A stretch of 9,308 nucleotides of DNA from Bacteroidia bacterium (lineage in GTDB: Bacteria > Bacteroidota > Bacteroidia > Bacteroidales > BM520): assembly GCA_009930445.1 (NCBI GenBank), contig RZYD01000072.1, positions 1 to 9,308 on the forward strand. Reading direction: 5' to 3'. Every line of letters begins with the position of its first letter. The first letter of the stretch is position 1. The position numbers and the translations under genes were made by a program. Under the pieces are notes generated by a model. That model searched no databases, was not told where the DNA came from, and saw only the letters and a list, made by a program, of their open reading frames with translations. Positions 6,921 to 9,308 of the stretch are shown here, piece by piece.

Positions 6921-7790
6921 ATGGAACTGATACCTCTGGTTACCGAAGAGTGGAAAATGGACGCCGGCCCTTGTTTTGGCGTAATCCCAAAATCATTATG
7001 GTCAAAGGTTTATCCCGAAGCCGGGAATAATCTCTTAAATATATGCAACAGGTTGTTAGTGGTTAAAACAGAAAACCGCGTGGTGCTTATCGATACCGGA
7101 TACGGCGACAAGCAGAGCGGGAAATACTACCAATATAAATATATTTATAAGCAAAAAGAGATCACCAAAGCGCTAAAAGAGGTAGGTATAGGAGCCGATG
7201 AAATCACTGATGTGCTTCTTACTCATCTCCACGATGACCATGTGGGCGGAGCCACAAAACGGGAAGGAGAAAAAGTAACAGAAGTATTTCCAAAAGCCCG
7301 CTACTGGGTGAGCAAGTCTCAGTGGAATTGGGCGCACCATCCCAACAAACGCGAGCGTGCAGCCTACTTCCCCGACAACCATAAACGGCTGAAAGAAAGC
7401 GGCAGAATTACCTTTATTGAGGAAGAAGGAGAGCATCTTCCCGGTATCCAATTCCGCATATACGATGGCCATACCCGGGGACAGCTTATTCCGGAAATAG
7501 GGTATAACGACAAAAAAATTGTGTATATGGCCGATTTTATCCCCTCTTCGGCACATATTCCGTTGGTATTTATCGCCGCAGTGGATGTGGAACCCCTGAA
7601 AGTACTGAAAGAGAAAGAGGCCTACCTTAAAGAGGCGGCTAAGAGTAAACATATCCTTTTTTTCGGGCATGATCACTACTTCGAAGCCTGTACCGTGGAA
7701 GAGACCGAAAAGGGATTTGTGGTGAAGGAACGGGGAACGCTGCAGGAGATGGTGGGACAGCAGGCAATTTCTCAGGGTTCTGGGGTTTGA
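6921..7790 (+). CDS. Metallo-beta-lactamase-fold metallohydrolase
   Basis: The 289-residue protein has a complete dinuclear zinc site: THLHDDH (His102, His104, Asp106, His107), His184 in DGHTRG, Asp205 in MADF and His250 in FFGHDH. VVLIDTGYG at 54-62 is the strand and turn usual before the metal motif. There is no signal peptide, so it should act in the cytoplasm. The overall order, the insertion after the metal motif (WNWAHHPNKRERAAYFPDN) and the length resemble the group that includes N-acyl homoserine lactonases and YtnP-like proteins, so lactone or ester hydrolysis is possible. The fold is too versatile to name a substrate. It is transcribed divergently from the Mur ligase gene through back-to-back promoters and appears monocistronic, as the next + strand gene is absent. 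Confidence 0.92.
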   Translation: MELIPLVTEEWKMDAGPCFGVIPKSLWSKVYPEAGNNLLNICNRLLVVKTENRVVLIDTGYGDKQSGKYYQYKYIYKQKEITKALKEVGIGADEITDVLLTHLHDDHVGGATKREGEKVTEVFPKARYWVSKSQWNWAHHPNKRERAAYFPDNHKRLKESGRITFIEEEGEHLPGIQFRIYDGHTRGQLIPEIGYNDKKIVYMADFIPSSAHIPLVFIAAVDVEPLKVLKEKEAYLKEAAKSKHILFFGHDHYFEACTVEETEKGFVVKERGTLQEMVGQQAISQGSGV

Positions 7791-8102
7791 TGGGATCTCT
7801 GCATTGCAACACGATTTCGTAGGGCAAACACCGGGCTGACGACAAATCCACGACAGGGTTATCGCGAGGGTAGTTGCAGGGCAGGAAACAGGTAAAAATT
7901 CAGAAAAATTTTATAACCTCGCTGGTCAGAATGAGTAGGAAAACAAGTTATATCGAAACGATAAAGTGAACTGCGGCAGCCCGGCGTAACAGCAGGCGAT
8001 TGATGGCGGGAGAGGCAGAACGATTTCAGAAGCTACTGCCACGACCAGCCAGCAACGCCCGGTGGAATGACGGGCAAAAGCGGATAGCCCGTTTCGCCCT
8101 GA
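7791..8102. other. 312-base gap without a recognisable gene
   Basis: This stretch lies between the 3' ends of two convergent genes. Reading all frames I find no protein of known type and no tRNA, RNase P, tmRNA or SRP RNA motif. It appears more G+C-rich than the other gaps. It holds an imperfect A/T-rich inverted repeat (7891-7918). Nearer the lipoprotein stop it has three complementary short arms: GCCCG at 8057-8061, CGGGC at 8071-8075 and GCCCG at 8087-8091. These can form hairpins near the 3' end of the lipoprotein transcript but lack a T-run. Confidence 0.5.
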
Positions 8103-8939
8103 TTATTCAATCACTTCAAAGCGCATCTTTTCATTTGCAGGGAGAAAAGCCCTGTTCAACGGATCATAATGGTAATAGGCATCGGGGCGTTGGCCTTCCG
8201 GCATCCTGACATGGATATAATGGTTCATGAAATAATCGTAGATAAAACTGGAGAAACGAAAGCCCAACACATCGCTAAAGGCGTAAACATCGTTGGGTTC
8301 GAGAAGGTCGCGAGTCATTTTGTATTTCACCTCCCCGGTGAAGGGATAAGTACGACAGGAGCTGGAAAAAGCATCCGTAATTACATCGGTACCAAAAAGT
8401 AACAAGGAATTAAGGGTGTCTTTCACATTTTTTATATCTATCCATGCATTCAACGCCATAGCATTTAAATAAATATCATCCGGAACCAGATTCGGGTTAT
8501 CACAGATTTCAGATTCATTCACCGGCTCATAGTACTCTTCCAGCTGTAACTGACCGATGGAAAGGATATAGGCGGGCTTATCGGTTACAGCAAAAAAGGC
8601 CTCTTTATACGCGGGAGTAAAAACCTGAAGATTGGTTTCGGCGAGATGCTGAACAAAGGTGTTATAGAATCCATCCACTACGCGGGAGTCACTGATATAC
8701 TTCAGCAGAGCTGAATGTTCTCTAAGCTGCATTACTTGTTGCTCCGGAGTGAGGGTGTCGTAGCCTTCAATCTCAAAGGTTTTATTATTTTGCTTCAAGA
8801 GCTGACCGGGTGGAAGGACAAGAATTGCGACGGGCGCTTCAAGGTCCATAAAATCAGCGGCGAGCATCCGCTCAGTGGAGCAGGAGGAGGTAAAAATTGA
8901 AAAAAGAAGGATTGCGGGAATTATTAGGTTTTTAACCAT
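8103..8939 (-). CDS. Putative lipoprotein of unrecognised family
   Basis: The 278-residue protein begins with Lys3, a hydrophobic run and FTSSC at 16-20, a lipobox-like site that would make Cys20 the lipidated N-terminus. The following residues (STER) leave room for export to the outer membrane. I do not recognise the family. The mature part opens with PVAILVLPPGQLL, then a Gln/Glu-rich helical stretch, strands such as YILSIGQLQLEEYYEP and NAWIDIKN, and a Tyr-rich C-terminus. Cys146 and Cys195 are the only other cysteines and could form a disulfide in the periplasm. The VLPP opening faintly recalls GNA1162/DUF799-like lipoproteins, but this is too weak to name it. It lies 64 bases downstream of the flavodiiron gene on the same strand, so it may be co-transcribed or have its own promoter. 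Confidence 0.75.
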   Translation of the reverse strand: MVKNLIIPAILLFSIFTSSCSTERMLAADFMDLEAPVAILVLPPGQLLKQNNKTFEIEGYDTLTPEQQVMQLREHSALLKYISDSRVVDGFYNTFVQHLAETNLQVFTPAYKEAFFAVTDKPAYILSIGQLQLEEYYEPVNESEICDNPNLVPDDIYLNAMALNAWIDIKNVKDTLNSLLLFGTDVITDAFSSSCRTYPFTGEVKYKMTRDLLEPNDVYAFSDVLGFRFSSFIYDYFMNHYIHVRMPEGQRPDAYYHYDPLNRAFLPANEKMRFEVIE

Positions 8940-9003
8940 AATACGATGTTTTTGATCAAACGTCGGATCACATCAAATATTATTCCAGTTTGGTGTTTGC
9001 CGA

Positions 9004-9308
9004 CTACTTATTTTTCTCAAGGAGTTGCTCACCAAAGGAGCGACCATAACTGATACAGCGTTGTATGTCGTCGTTCATAGGGGTGAACTTCACGAAGACA
9101 CCTGCATCAAAGTAATCCAGCTTCAGAAGGCGGAGATTGGATTCGATCATCTTGCTATTCTCACCACTCCATCCATAGGAGCCAAACGAACCGGCAAGTT
9201 TTCCTTTATCACGCAACGGGTTAATCAGTGCAAAAAGGCGATAAACGGGAAGCAGAATGTTCTGGTTTATCACAGGAGATCCAACAATCAGGGCATTACA
9301 ACGGGTCA
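9004..9308 (-). CDS. Flavodiiron protein (FprA family), C-terminal end of the flavodoxin domain, truncated by the window
   Basis: The frame is open to the window edge and gives 100 residues before a TAG. Family features are ALIVGSPVINQN, where SP begins the FMN-contacting loop of the flavodoxin fold, and KLAGSFGSYGWSGE, the signature of the flavodoxin domain of A-type flavoproteins. The closing segment VKFTPMNDDIQRCISYGRSFGEQL is the usual terminal helix. Whole proteins are about 400 residues, with an N-terminal di-iron beta-lactamase-like domain that lies outside the window. They reduce oxygen or nitric oxide in the cytoplasm of anaerobes and protect against these. Without the di-iron half the preference cannot be judged. 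A GTG at 9273 lies inside the domain and is not the start. The unrecognised lipoprotein gene follows 64 bases downstream. Confidence 0.92.
   Translation of the reverse strand, partial: TRCNALIVGSPVINQNILLPVYRLFALINPLRDKGKLAGSFGSYGWSGENSKMIESNLRLLKLDYFDAGVFVKFTPMNDDIQRCISYGRSFGEQLLEKNK

Noticed and set aside
7173..7851. Two - strand open frames over the 3' half of the metallohydrolase gene and beyond.
   Set aside because: They overlap conserved metal-site codons and their products look random; the second is Pro/Arg/Ser-rich with no motif.
7891..7918. A/T-rich inverted repeat as a terminator of the metallohydrolase gene.
   Set aside because: Pairing is imperfect, the stem is almost all A-T and no T-run follows; it is also 100 bases past the stop.
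7791..8102. Possible structured RNA gene (RNase P, tmRNA, SRP RNA) or transposase relic in the gap.
   Set aside because: I looked for the conserved core motifs of these RNAs and for transposase fragments in all frames and found none.
8000..8209. A 69-residue + strand open frame in the 312-base gap, running into the lipoprotein gene end.
   Set aside because: It has no similarity I recognise, no promoter or leader, and it overlaps the conserved-looking end of the lipoprotein gene.
8293..8310. A GGTTCGAG string resembling the T-loop of a tRNA.
   Set aside because: It lies within the lipoprotein coding region and no acceptor or anticodon stem can be built around it.

Overview
The window looks like chromosomal DNA of a member of the Bacteroidota, probably Bacteroidales or a related marine or environmental lineage. 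Four things point there. Two protein families largely restricted to that phylum are present (DUF3078 and DUF4293). Rho carries a very long low-complexity insertion after its N-terminal domain. Start codons lack Shine-Dalgarno sequences and sit behind A/T-rich leaders. Several gene starts are preceded by the Bacteroidota -7 promoter motif TAnnTTTG.

Left part (1-2892, + strand): the C-terminal half of MurA (UDP-GlcNAc enolpyruvyl transferase), then a closely packed set of an MscS-type mechanosensitive channel, a secreted DUF3078 beta-barrel-like protein and a YfcE/MJ0936-type metallophosphoesterase. The last three are separated by 15 and 3 bases and are probably one transcript. Its 3' end meets a convergent DUF4293 membrane protein gene (2898-3371, - strand) with 5 bases between the stops.

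Centre (3372-6859): a 256-base divergent control region separates the DUF4293 gene from rho (3628-5529, + strand). Rho is followed tail-to-tail by an Mpl-like Mur ligase (5516-6859, - strand). The two coding regions overlap by 14 bases, and the intrinsic terminator that appears to serve rho lies inside the last codons of the ligase gene. Back-to-back promoters in a 61-base gap separate the ligase from a metallo-beta-lactamase-fold hydrolase (6921-7790, + strand).

Right part (7791-9308): a 312-base stretch with no recognisable gene, then on the - strand an unrecognised lipoprotein and the C-terminal end of a flavodiiron protein (FprA type) that runs off the window.

Functionally this is mostly housekeeping and envelope biology: peptidoglycan precursor synthesis (MurA), probable peptidoglycan recycling (Mpl), osmotic release (MscS), an outer-membrane-type protein, a lipoprotein, plus global transcription termination (Rho). 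I see no mobile element, CRISPR array, tRNA, rRNA or defence cassette. The most interesting signals are the terminator embedded antisense in a coding region, the roughly 210-residue disordered segment of Rho, the hairpin in the rho leader, and the back-to-back promoters. None of these amounts to a clearly new system.
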